DNA from: JAWXCF01 sp034440515
GTDB taxonomy: Bacteria; Bacteroidota; Bacteroidia; CAILMK01
Reading direction: 5' to 3'
Assembly (NCBI GenBank): GCA_034440515.1
Contig: JAWXCF010000099.1
Span: 1-64,000 of the forward strand
DNA: 64,000 bases
Part shown: in pieces, positions 17,981 to 26,442 of the stretch
Layout of the letters: the number at the start of each line of letters is the position of its first letter
How positions within the stretch are numbered: the first letter of the stretch is position 1
Notes under the pieces: generated by a model
The model's input: only the letters and a program-made list of their open reading frames with translations
Database searches by the model: none
Told to the model about the DNA's origin: nothing
Program-made: the position numbers and the translations under genes

Positions 17981-18870
17981 AATCCAAATTTTGACCTAAT
18001 CATTTGTTTTGTTATCGGAAGTAACATTTGTTGAGATTGAGTTTTCTGCAAGTTGTAAAGTTTTTTATCGTTCGTAATTAAGAACAAATCATTGTTTATA
18101 CCATTTACAAATTTTTCTACTTCTGTCTCTCTAATCCCTGTTAATATCAAATCTGCCCCTGTATATACATAAGCAGGGTTATTGCCTGGTTTGAAAGTGA
18201 CTTTCAATTTTTGTGCTGGTTTCTGGCTACCTAGTTTGTTTCCAGAATTCAGTGAGCTTATCTCATCTATTACAAATTCATTTTCCGTTATTATAGGTGC
18301 ACTAGTCGTGGTCATTTTTTTATTTACCACCATTTGGGTATCTAATCCATTGGCATTTTCAATTGCAACATATTGGTCATTTTTATTTGTCTTATCTATT
18401 TCTTCTATATTTCTGTTTAAATCTTTTTTGCGGTTAATTGCAAGGTTTTCTTGCTTTTCTTTTTCATTGTCTTGTGGGTTGTATACCTTTTGTTTATTTT
18501 CTAAAGTATCAATTGGTTTGTCATTTGATAACATTTCAATAGTAGGAGTTATGCCACGATTGCTGTAAATGATGACACTTAAACCTAATAGAACCAAAAC
18601 GCTAGCAGCAAGACTTAAATATTTATTCTTAGCCCACCAAGAGGAATTTATATTTTTAGATTCTGAAGCAGAAGTCTTTAGGTAAGTCCTAAGATCTTGC
18701 CTTTTAGTTGATGCTATTATGTTAATTATTTCTCTATTTATTTCTACTTCTTTGGCTAAATTATCATCATTATTTATCTGACGTTCAAAGGATTCTCTAT
18801 CAACTTGAGACATATTTCCCAAAAGATAGTTTTCTATTTGCTCGTCTCTATAAGTATTAGTTTCTTCCAT
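17977..18870 (-). CDS. probable anti-sigma factor, single-pass membrane protein
   Basis: A 297-residue protein. The cytosolic N-terminal 85 residues include QIENYLLGNMSQVDRESFE and INNDDNLAKEVEINREII, the pattern seen in Bacteroidota anti-sigma proteins that bind an ECF sigma factor. One transmembrane helix follows (YLSLAASVLVLLGLSVIIY, about 86-104), then an Asn/Lys/Glu-rich linker and a periplasmic domain of about 80 residues (LKVTFKPGNNPAYVYTGADL ...). No zinc-binding HxxxCxxC motif is present, so it is not a classical ZAS anti-sigma. It lies 11 bases after the sigma gene and overlaps dapF. The anti-sigma role is inferred from context and N-terminal pattern. Confidence 0.7.
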   Translation of the reverse strand: MEETNTYRDEQIENYLLGNMSQVDRESFERQINNDDNLAKEVEINREIINIIASTKRQDLRTYLKTSASESKNINSSWWAKNKYLSLAASVLVLLGLSVIIYSNRGITPTIEMLSNDKPIDTLENKQKVYNPQDNEKEKQENLAINRKKDLNRNIEEIDKTNKNDQYVAIENANGLDTQMVVNKKMTTTSAPIITENEFVIDEISSLNSGNKLGSQKPAQKLKVTFKPGNNPAYVYTGADLILTGIRETEVEKFVNGINNDLFLITNDKKLYNLQKTQSQQMLLPITKQMIRSKFGL

Positions 18871-18881
18871 TTTTTTTATAA

Positions 18882-19469
18882 TTATTGTAGCAAGTCTTGA
18901 GCAGAGTATTGAGCCTTAACCAATTCTTCTAGTTTCTTTTTGCATTGATATTTTTTTGCCTTTGCAGTTTGAGCATTAGCAAAGTTTAACTGAGCGGCAA
19001 TTTTCTCCATATCCATCTTTTCATAGTAAAATAGGGTTAGTAACTGTTTACAGGTTTCACCTATTTTGTTCATAAAGTCAGATACTATTGTCGCATTGTC
19101 ATCACTGTAGTCGGGCGTATTGTCAGCCAAATGACTGTAATGATCTTCCTCAAAACTATGACTAACCATTCTTCCCATTTTTCTCAACGTTTTTAACCAT
19201 AAATTTTTGCTTATGGCGAAAATGTATGTATCTAATTTAGCTGTCAATTGAAAATCGGTGTTACGTACCTTTTCCCATACTATTATTAGACTCTCCTGTA
19301 GCAAATCTTCAGCATCGGATTGATCACCTTGATTTCTAGTAACGTAAGCCCTAATCGTGGACAAATTGCGTTTTTGCAACAATATCAACATCTTCTGATC
19401 TCCCTTTTTCAATTGGTTAATAATCAAATCGTCTGATAAATCTCTATCTGAAATAATTTGAGTTGACAT
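18882..19469 (-). CDS. ECF-type RNA polymerase sigma factor
   Basis: A 195-residue sigma-70-family factor. Region 2 is visible as VTRNQGDQSDAEDLLQESLI followed by VWEKV and FQLTAKLDTYIFAISKNLW (about residues 45-95). Region 4 is CKQLLTLFYYEKMDMEKIAAQL with the following recognition helix (about 138-180). The linker between them is long and acidic (HYSHLADNTPDYSDDN), and there is no extra C-terminal domain. It is the first gene of a three-gene operon (sigma, anti-sigma, dapF) and diverges from the DegP-type protease gene, 126 bases away. An envelope-stress role would fit that neighbour but is not shown by the sequence. Confidence 0.92.
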   Translation of the reverse strand: MSTQIISDRDLSDDLIINQLKKGDQKMLILLQKRNLSTIRAYVTRNQGDQSDAEDLLQESLIIVWEKVRNTDFQLTAKLDTYIFAISKNLWLKTLRKMGRMVSHSFEEDHYSHLADNTPDYSDDNATIVSDFMNKIGETCKQLLTLFYYEKMDMEKIAAQLNFANAQTAKAKKYQCKKKLEELVKAQYSAQDLLQ

Positions 19470-19595
19470 TTATACCTGAAATAAAAATAAAGTAAATAGT
19501 TTTCTATGATTTATTCTCTTATTCTAAACAAATGCTACGGCATAAGTTTTGTAAAATAAGTGTTTAAACAACGCATAATAACGGATAACAAATAT

Positions 19596-21017
19596 ATGTT
19601 AAACTCAAAGAATTTTTGGACAATGCTGCTGGCCCTTTTGGTGGGCAGCGCAATAACTTTTGGGGCGATAAAGTATTTTTCTGAGGGAAATTTAAATTCT
19701 CGTTCAGGCGAATTATTTACGGTACCAGCTAAATATGACATTAAGACAGTGACGGTACCCAATTTCGATTTTACTGATGTTAGTGAAATGGTGATGCAAA
19801 CTGTAGTGCATATTAAAACTACTATGTCAAGTACCGAAGAGGAAGATCCATTCAGAAAAAGATACCTAGATGACGGCCCTGTAGAGGGTAGTGGAAGTGG
19901 TGTAATAATAAGTGGAGATGGCTACATTGTTACCAATAACCACGTGGTAAATGGAGCTACTAAGATTGAAGTGGTTTTAAATGACAAGCGTAGCTATGTG
20001 GGCGATGTAATAGGTACAGATCCAAATACTGATATGGCACTAATTAAGATAGAAGCAACGCAATTAGTTCCTATTAAAATAGGTAATAGCAATGATGTTA
20101 AAGTAGGGCAATGGGTATTGGCAGTAGGTAATCCTTTTAACCTAACCAGCACCGTAACAGCAGGTATAGTTAGTGCTAAGGGTAGAAACATAAGACTATT
20201 AGGTGGTGGAACAGCAATTGAGTCATTCATTCAAACTGATGCTGCTGTTAATCCCGGAAACAGTGGTGGTGCTTTAGTAAATGTAAAAGGTGAATTAGTT
20301 GGGATTAATACTGCTATTGCGTCTCAAACTGGTTCGTTTGCAGGTTATAGTTTCGCAGTGCCAGCTAATCTTATGAAAAAGGTAATTGAGGACATTAAAA
20401 AATATGGCGAAGTGCAACGTGGATTTATCGGAGTCCAAATAGATGATGTTGACGATAAAATAGCCAAAGAAAAATCTCTAGACAAACCCAAAGGTGTTTT
20501 AGTAAGAGAAATTCAAGATAATGGCGCTGCAGATGAGGCAGGTATGAAGAAAGGCGATATTATAGATATGATAGACGATGTTTCTGTAAATAGTGTAGCT
20601 GAATTGCAAGAAGTAATTGGAAGTCATAGACCCGGAGATGTATTGAAAATTTCAGCTTTTAGAAACGGTAAAGAACTTTTATTTAACATTAAACTGCGTG
20701 GTAAAGACAATTCTTCTACACTAAATACAACCAAATCTGAATTTAAAAAGAAAGTACAAATAACTACAGAGCCCATAAATGAAGAATTGAAGAGGAAGTA
20801 CAAACTGGGTAATGGTGTGAAAGTCGTAAAAATAGAGGGTACAGCTTTTGAAAATGCAGGAATTAAGAAAGGGTATATCATTGTATCATTAGACAAACAA
20901 AGAGTGTTCACTAATGCTGATATTTACAAAATATTAGAAGATAAAAAAGGCGGGATCTTAATGGAAGTATATAATAACGAAGGTAAAAAAGAATATAAAG
21001 TTATAGAGATGGACTAA
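19596..21017 (+). CDS. degP: DegP/HtrA-type periplasmic serine protease
   Basis: About 473 residues. The frame is open from a GTG at 19560, but ATG 19596 gives MLNSKNFWTMLLALLVGSAITFGAIKYF, a good signal or anchor sequence, so I chose it. The trypsin-like domain has the catalytic triad: His in VTNNHVV, Asp in NTDMALIK, and Ser in NPGNSGGALVNVKGE. Two PDZ domains follow (about 265-355, GFIGVQID ... GMKKGDIIDMIDD; and about 380-470, LGNGVKVVKIEG). This is the standard DegP/DegQ layout for envelope protein quality control. It is divergent to the ECF sigma operon. A terminator lies 26 bases after the stop. Confidence 0.94.
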   Translation: MLNSKNFWTMLLALLVGSAITFGAIKYFSEGNLNSRSGELFTVPAKYDIKTVTVPNFDFTDVSEMVMQTVVHIKTTMSSTEEEDPFRKRYLDDGPVEGSGSGVIISGDGYIVTNNHVVNGATKIEVVLNDKRSYVGDVIGTDPNTDMALIKIEATQLVPIKIGNSNDVKVGQWVLAVGNPFNLTSTVTAGIVSAKGRNIRLLGGGTAIESFIQTDAAVNPGNSGGALVNVKGELVGINTAIASQTGSFAGYSFAVPANLMKKVIEDIKKYGEVQRGFIGVQIDDVDDKIAKEKSLDKPKGVLVREIQDNGAADEAGMKKGDIIDMIDDVSVNSVAELQEVIGSHRPGDVLKISAFRNGKELLFNIKLRGKDNSSTLNTTKSEFKKKVQITTEPINEELKRKYKLGNGVKVVKIEGTAFENAGIKKGYIIVSLDKQRVFTNADIYKILEDKKGGILMEVYNNEGKKEYKVIEMD

Positions 21018-21042
21018 GATCGCTCAAATACTTATAATCATA

Positions 21043-21077
21043 GGGTTCGTAGTTTAACAGCTTCGGACCTTTTTTTT
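21043..21077 (+). terminator. intrinsic terminator after degP
   Basis: GGTTCG at 21044-21049 pairs with CGGACC at 21064-21069 (one G-U pair) across a 14-base loop, and eight T follow directly on the plus strand. It lies between the convergent degP and radA genes. Confidence 0.6.
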
Positions 21078-21083
21078 GCCCAT

Positions 21084-22457
21084 TTACAACTCAAATATTT
21101 GATAAAGTAGATCGCTAAGTTGATGAGCGTGAATGATCTTAATCTTTTGAAATTTATTGTTGATGCTTTTTAAATTATAGCTGCTAATGCAAGCATATTT
21201 GAAACCTAATTTTTCCGCTTCGGCTAGCCTTTGATCAATTCTACTTACCGGGCGAATTTCACCACTTAGTCCTAATTCACCAGCAAAGCAATAATCTGTA
21301 CCAACAGGTTGATCTAAATAGCTAGATACCATAGCAATAGCAACTGCTAAATCTATGGCTGGGTCTTCAGGTCGTAGGCCTCCCGCTATATTTACAAATA
21401 CGTCCGCCATACCTAGGGTAATTCTACATCGTTTCTCTAGCACAGCTAATATCATATTCATTCGCTTGGCATCGTAACCATTGCTGTTTCGCTGCGGTGT
21501 ACCATAAGCAGATGAACTAATTAAACTTTGAATCTCTATTAGAAAATTTCTATTACCCTCTAACATACAGCTTATTGCAATCCCACTTATTGGGTCTTGC
21601 CTTAGTGTTAGCAGCATTTCGCTGGGATTAGTAACTTCAGTTAGTCCCATATCTGTCATTTCATACAGTCCTAACTCAGCAATACTGCCAAACCTATTTT
21701 TCATTGTCCGCATTATTCTATAGGTATAATGTCTGTCACCTTCAAAATACAATACCGTATCTACCATATGCTCTAGCAGTTTGGGACCAGCTATACTGCC
21801 ATCTTTGGTGATATGGCCTACCAATATCACGGCAATATTTCGTTTTTTGGCTATCTTTATAATTTCTGCTGTACAGTCTCTTATTTGGCTAACTGTACCA
21901 GGGGCTGCATCTAGTTTTATGCTGCTTATGGTTTGAATGGAGTCAATAATTAATAAATCCGGTTGGTCCAACTCTGCTGTATTTAGTAGCATTTCAAGTT
22001 GAGTATCTGTGGTTACTTTCAGATTATCAGTTGGGTTGCCTATGCGCTCTGCTCTTAATTTTATTTGCTCTAGGCTTTCCTCGCCGCTTACATATAGAAT
22101 GTCTAGGCTAGGATTTTCAAGACCTAGCTTTAATAATATAGTACTCTTTCCTATGCCTGGTTCACCACCTAGTAATATGACTGAACCTGGTACCAAGCCA
22201 CCACCCAATACTCTGTTTAACTCATTGTCGCTCAGCAGAATTCTATTTACTTTTTGTCCATCTACTTCTGTTATAGCTATACTTTGACTTCCTTTTCTCT
22301 TAATGCTGTTTAAGGCCCTATCTGTTGTAGCAGTTTGTGCTACTGATACTTCCTCTACCAGACTGTTCCAACTGTTACAGGCAGGGCATTTACCCATCCA
22401 TTTGGGCGCAGAGGCACCACATTGTTGACAGACAAATATTATTTTAGATTTTGCCAT
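21084..22457 (-). CDS. radA: DNA repair protein RadA
   Basis: A 457-residue RecA-like branch-migration ATPase that acts in homologous recombination. Its three parts are clear: a four-cysteine zinc finger at the N-terminus (FVCQQCGASAPKWMGKCPAC), the RecA-like core with Walker A GGEPGIGKST (about 96-105) and the RadA-specific KNRFGS (about 252-257), and a Lon-like domain at the C-terminus (GGLRPEDPAIDLAVAIAMVSSY and FAGELGLSGEIRPVSRI). Length and motifs are all normal. It follows a giant T9SS gene on the same strand but has a likely promoter of its own, very close to the ATG. Confidence 0.97.
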   Translation of the reverse strand: MAKSKIIFVCQQCGASAPKWMGKCPACNSWNSLVEEVSVAQTATTDRALNSIKRKGSQSIAITEVDGQKVNRILLSDNELNRVLGGGLVPGSVILLGGEPGIGKSTILLKLGLENPSLDILYVSGEESLEQIKLRAERIGNPTDNLKVTTDTQLEMLLNTAELDQPDLLIIDSIQTISSIKLDAAPGTVSQIRDCTAEIIKIAKKRNIAVILVGHITKDGSIAGPKLLEHMVDTVLYFEGDRHYTYRIMRTMKNRFGSIAELGLYEMTDMGLTEVTNPSEMLLTLRQDPISGIAISCMLEGNRNFLIEIQSLISSSAYGTPQRNSNGYDAKRMNMILAVLEKRCRITLGMADVFVNIAGGLRPEDPAIDLAVAIAMVSSYLDQPVGTDYCFAGELGLSGEIRPVSRIDQRLAEAEKLGFKYACISSYNLKSINNKFQKIKIIHAHQLSDLLYQIFEL

Positions 22458-22468
22458 AAGCTATTTGC

Positions 22469-22497
22469 CAAAATTATTCAATTGAATTGATTGGCAA
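22469..22497 (-). promoter_or_regulatory. candidate promoter of radA
   Basis: On the minus strand TTG (22495-22497) is followed after 18 bases by TAATTTTG (22469-22476), matching the Bacteroidota consensus. Transcription would then begin about 5 bases before the ATG at 22457, so the mRNA would be almost leaderless. Confidence 0.45.
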
Positions 22498-22536
22498 CAG
22501 CAAATAATGAAAATAGTAGGGTAGAGGTTTAGTCTT

Positions 22537-25500
22537 TTATTTAACTATAGTCACATTACCTGATTTATAATGCTCTGAACCTTCCCAACCGGTGTAGGTA
22601 ACTATATAGACAAATACATTTAGAAAGCTTTCATTATTGTTAAATATAGCATCCCATTGCTCTTTTTTATTGCCTGTTGTCCACACACGTTGACCCCATC
22701 TGTTATAAATGGTCATATTATAGTCTTTTACAAATACGGGTACAGTTTGCCATTTATCATTTGTCCCATTCCCATTTGGTGTAAATGAGTTAGGTATGTG
22801 CAATATTGGCTCTTGATACAACTTTATTTTATTACTTAAACTGTAGGCTCCTCTTCCAGGTTGATTTTCCCAAGCTTTAACTTGATAGTAGTATAGACCC
22901 ACATCATAATTTAGATTATCATCATAAAATATGATTTGTTGGGTACTGTCTATAATTTTTTCTGCTGTAAGTGGATCAGTTCTATGTATTTGATAGTTTC
23001 TTATTTTTCCATCCCATATTTCATACTTGTTCCAATTTAATTTACTTGAAAATGGTACTGAATTACCCTTTAGCAATATAGTGCAGGCATAGTTACCCTC
23101 TGGACTAAATAGACCGCACTGAGTATTCACTACTACTTTATAACAATAGCTATAGGCTGCGACATTTACATTGCTATCATTTATAGTAGTGTCACTAATA
23201 TCCTTATATTCTTTCAGTAAAACCCAATCGCTATTTGCTGTATTAGTACGTTTGTATATCCAGTACCTATAGAAATCTTCTTTTTTATATTTATTCCATA
23301 TCACCTGTACATATTTATTGTTTTCTACAGTGGCAGTCCACATATATACTTTTTCTGGAATGCTATCCTTGTCCGGAATAGAGCAAATTTTTCTAGTACT
23401 GTCTCCATTTTTATCGCAAATAGATACACCATAAATAAAGTAACAAAAGTTATTAGTAAGGTGATCCGCAGCATCTCCATCAATATACTTTTTGTCTAAA
23501 TCTGATGTAATTGTATGCAATATTATTTCTCTTCCATCAGGAAAAACCTTAACTATTTTATATGATTTTATGCTTTTGGTAATTTTAAACTCGTCCCAAG
23601 CTAGGATTAATACATTCTTGCTTTGCCTTTGTATGCAGAATATTTTAGGGGCTGGTGGTGCTTTCGGTTCTTTCACCAATATTTTTAGATATTTAATGGT
23701 TCGCCTAGGGGAAGGGCAACCATTATCTCTAGCTATAATTGTAACTGTGTAGGAATCTTTGCTGATGTGATTACAATTGGTAATCCAATTAAATCTAGCT
23801 GTAGTTTTACCAATTGCAGAGTCAGATTTAAATGTAGCAATTGGTAGCTTGGTAATTTTAGCGTCAAGTGGGCTGCCCGTAGCATATACGTATATGCTGT
23901 CAGACAAATCTCTATCTACAATGTCAAAATTGAAGTCTATAGTATCACCAGCAGTTACGGTAATAACAGAATCTTTAAATTCTGGTGCATAATTAGATGA
24001 GTTTAAGTCAATTTTAAAAAAAGCATTGTTACATCCCCCTTCGTTAGGGTCGTTCGGACGCTTACCTCTATTTACTCGGCTCCAAGCTCCATCTGTAGTT
24101 GGGAAATCACTAAAACCGCCGCAACCCCCACAAACACTTTGATATACTTTACCGTCACTGTCAAACCTGCTCGTGCCACCATCTACGTGTTCTTGACTGA
24201 TGTTTCCACCAAAGAAACTGCCATAAACTATAGAGTTCAAATCTCTACTTAATATAATAAGGTAAAAGTCGCTACCATCTGTTGTAGTTTGATAAGCATC
24301 TGTTGTAGTTCTTAGCCCTATAGTATTTCCTGTAATTGGGTTATACTGATTGTTCGCGCCACCGCCCCATCCACTTAGACAAATCCTATAGCAGTGATCC
24401 ACTAAAAATGCAGAAGGTGATATGTCTATTTGAGTGCGTCCAGAACCAATAACTGTAGATCTGATTAATGATTTCAAATCATTAGACAAAATGGTAATAA
24501 ATTGGTGACCAGCTGTATTAAAATAAACACCTTGGCTTACTGGAAAATTACCTGCAGATTGACCTGTTACATAAACTTTATCTTGTAAATCAATTTGAAT
24601 TAGAAAGGTTTGGTCGTATTTTTCTGTACCCAAATAAGTACCAGATAAAATGTTGTTACCGTTTGGATCAAGTTTATATATGTAACCATCTATTTCGTTG
24701 TTATAACTACGTTGATATGCCCCTACAGGTATTTTTGGCAAATCAACACTTTCTGTGCCACCACATATATAAATGCTTCCTTTACTATCTATGTTAATTC
24801 CATAAGCAGCATCTAGCCCAGATCCTCCAATGTATGATGAAACCAGAAGGTTAGATAAGTCATTACTTAGTTTAATTACACAACCATCTTGGCCACCACT
24901 ACCGTATCCACTTTGATATGGAGATGCGATTGGGAAATTTCCGCTTTGGGTAGATGTAGTTACCCAAATATTATTGCTTTTATCCACTATTACTTCTCCT
25001 CTGTATTGGTCACCATAGTTATAGGCTAGTCTGCCAGAAGGATAGACTGAGGGTTTCTCTGCATTTAGACCATCTCTGCCACCGCCACCTATATAAGTAC
25101 TTCCTTTTAATACGCGACCATCGTTAGTTAGTTTAGAAATATAGATGTCGTAATTACCCTTATTAGATTTAGAATAAGCGTTGCTAGCAATTGGAAAATT
25201 TAAACTATTAGTGGTACCAAAAATGACTAAGTCACCATTGGCATCTACAATCATACTATGAGGTTGATCGTTACCTGAGCCACCTAAATATGTACACCAT
25301 ATCTTTACAGACCCTGTAGGATTATATTTAATTATACCTGCATCTCTGGCTACTTCATTTAAGCCCTGGTCATCTATTCCACCATTATAATTGCTTTGGT
25401 ATGCGCCAAAAGTAGTTGGAAATCCTTTACTGTATACTGTACCGCCACTATAGCTATTACCCTCTTTGTCAAAAGTGCCGGTAAAGCCGAAGTTATCGGC

Positions 25501-26268
25501 AGCTGACCCACTAAATGTTGCAAATATGACTTGAGGATCAATAATTAAGTCGATATCCTTATTGTATCTATTAATTTTATAACTCAAAATTCCTGACTTT
25601 ATTTGAAACTTAGCTTCTATAACAGTTTTAACTTGATTTTCAAAGTTATACTGTTCTGCTATAGGTTTCTCCTCAATAATATCGCCGAGCTTTGTGTTAA
25701 TAACGAAATTTCCAGTATCCGTTAATTGGTAGTCTTCTGCACCGATAATTTTAAGTTTTATATCATCGACATTTCCGCCTGGGTGGACTATATAGTTGTA
25801 TTTAATTCCATAGGAATTAGTTATCATTTCTACATCAATATTTGGCCATACTTTTCTAAGTATAATGCGCTTATAGCTTTTAACTTTAGATTTCCATTTT
25901 TTAGAATTAGAGCCTAGAAAATAGTTAGAATAATATTTTTCTGGTTCAAACTCCTCTACCGATTCAGGTTGTGATGCATTACCAGCAAAGGCAATTTTTA
26001 CGGAATGAAATTGAATGATACTGCTACTGCCGAATTGATCGTGAAGTACTTTTTTCAAAGCTGCACCGTCCCATAGGTCATAGACTACACCAGTCTTTGT
26101 AACATAAATATTTCCATAAGATAGACTTATTTTATGGGTAAAGTCTCCTTCCCATTGTCCGACGTTTGGCGTAAAGTTTACTTGAGAAAATGAAGGCTTT
26201 GCAAAAAATATAGCAATGACAATAAATACGTACTGCACATATTTGCAGGTGGTTTTATTTAAGGTCAT
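22537..26268 (-). CDS. giant secreted protein: SBBP repeats, Fn3-like domains and CHU_C gliding-motility tail
   Basis: A 1243-residue T9SS cargo. A signal peptide (ending FAKPSFSQ, about residue 29) is followed by a head domain, NVGQWEGDFTHKISLSYGN, typical of SBBP-containing proteins. About seven beta-propeller-like SBBP repeats follow, with the signature TYLGGSGNDQPHSMIVDANG or TYIGGGGRDG (about 240-730). Next are a cadherin-like segment (DSVITVTAGDTIDFNFDIVD), three Fn3-like units (about 850-1140), and the CHU_C domain, IPNSFTPNGNGTNDKW ... IYNRWGQRVW ... YKSGNVTIVK. The CHU_C tail is the targeting signal associated with gliding and T9SS proteins such as SprB. It probably acts at the cell surface; the ligand is unknown. 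Confidence 0.92.
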   Translation of the reverse strand: MTLNKTTCKYVQYVFIVIAIFFAKPSFSQVNFTPNVGQWEGDFTHKISLSYGNIYVTKTGVVYDLWDGAALKKVLHDQFGSSSIIQFHSVKIAFAGNASQPESVEEFEPEKYYSNYFLGSNSKKWKSKVKSYKRIILRKVWPNIDVEMITNSYGIKYNYIVHPGGNVDDIKLKIIGAEDYQLTDTGNFVINTKLGDIIEEKPIAEQYNFENQVKTVIEAKFQIKSGILSYKINRYNKDIDLIIDPQVIFATFSGSAADNFGFTGTFDKEGNSYSGGTVYSKGFPTTFGAYQSNYNGGIDDQGLNEVARDAGIIKYNPTGSVKIWCTYLGGSGNDQPHSMIVDANGDLVIFGTTNSLNFPIASNAYSKSNKGNYDIYISKLTNDGRVLKGSTYIGGGGRDGLNAEKPSVYPSGRLAYNYGDQYRGEVIVDKSNNIWVTTSTQSGNFPIASPYQSGYGSGGQDGCVIKLSNDLSNLLVSSYIGGSGLDAAYGINIDSKGSIYICGGTESVDLPKIPVGAYQRSYNNEIDGYIYKLDPNGNNILSGTYLGTEKYDQTFLIQIDLQDKVYVTGQSAGNFPVSQGVYFNTAGHQFITILSNDLKSLIRSTVIGSGRTQIDISPSAFLVDHCYRICLSGWGGGANNQYNPITGNTIGLRTTTDAYQTTTDGSDFYLIILSRDLNSIVYGSFFGGNISQEHVDGGTSRFDSDGKVYQSVCGGCGGFSDFPTTDGAWSRVNRGKRPNDPNEGGCNNAFFKIDLNSSNYAPEFKDSVITVTAGDTIDFNFDIVDRDLSDSIYVYATGSPLDAKITKLPIATFKSDSAIGKTTARFNWITNCNHISKDSYTVTIIARDNGCPSPRRTIKYLKILVKEPKAPPAPKIFCIQRQSKNVLILAWDEFKITKSIKSYKIVKVFPDGREIILHTITSDLDKKYIDGDAADHLTNNFCYFIYGVSICDKNGDSTRKICSIPDKDSIPEKVYMWTATVENNKYVQVIWNKYKKEDFYRYWIYKRTNTANSDWVLLKEYKDISDTTINDSNVNVAAYSYCYKVVVNTQCGLFSPEGNYACTILLKGNSVPFSSKLNWNKYEIWDGKIRNYQIHRTDPLTAEKIIDSTQQIIFYDDNLNYDVGLYYYQVKAWENQPGRGAYSLSNKIKLYQEPILHIPNSFTPNGNGTNDKWQTVPVFVKDYNMTIYNRWGQRVWTTGNKKEQWDAIFNNNESFLNVFVYIVTYTGWEGSEHYKSGNVTIVK

Positions 26269-26377
26269 CGTATTTATTTATATTTAAAGAATTTAATTAG
26301 TAAATGTACTATTAATAATATTAATAGCCCAGTTTTATAAAGACGTTTTTTAAAGTAAAATCGTTGCGTAATAACAA

Positions 26378-26413
26378 CAGGGTTGAAAGAAATGTACATT
26401 CCCTTCAACCCTG
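26378..26413 (-). terminator. perfect 10-bp inverted repeat after the PKD-protein gene
   Basis: CAGGGTTGAA (26378-26387) and TTCAACCCTG (26404-26413) form a perfect 10-bp stem with a 16-base loop, 30 bases beyond the stop of the PKD protein. On the minus strand the two T-runs lie before the stem and only TTGTTATT follows it, so it is not a textbook intrinsic terminator. It could also protect the 3' end. Confidence 0.4.
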
Positions 26414-26442
26414 AAAAAAAAAACAGTAACGCAGAAAAAAAA

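Noticed and set aside
19560..19595. GTG start for the DegP-type protease 12 codons upstream
   Set aside because: The extension is hydrophilic and basic and would put polar residues before a good signal sequence; ATG 19596 is more natural.
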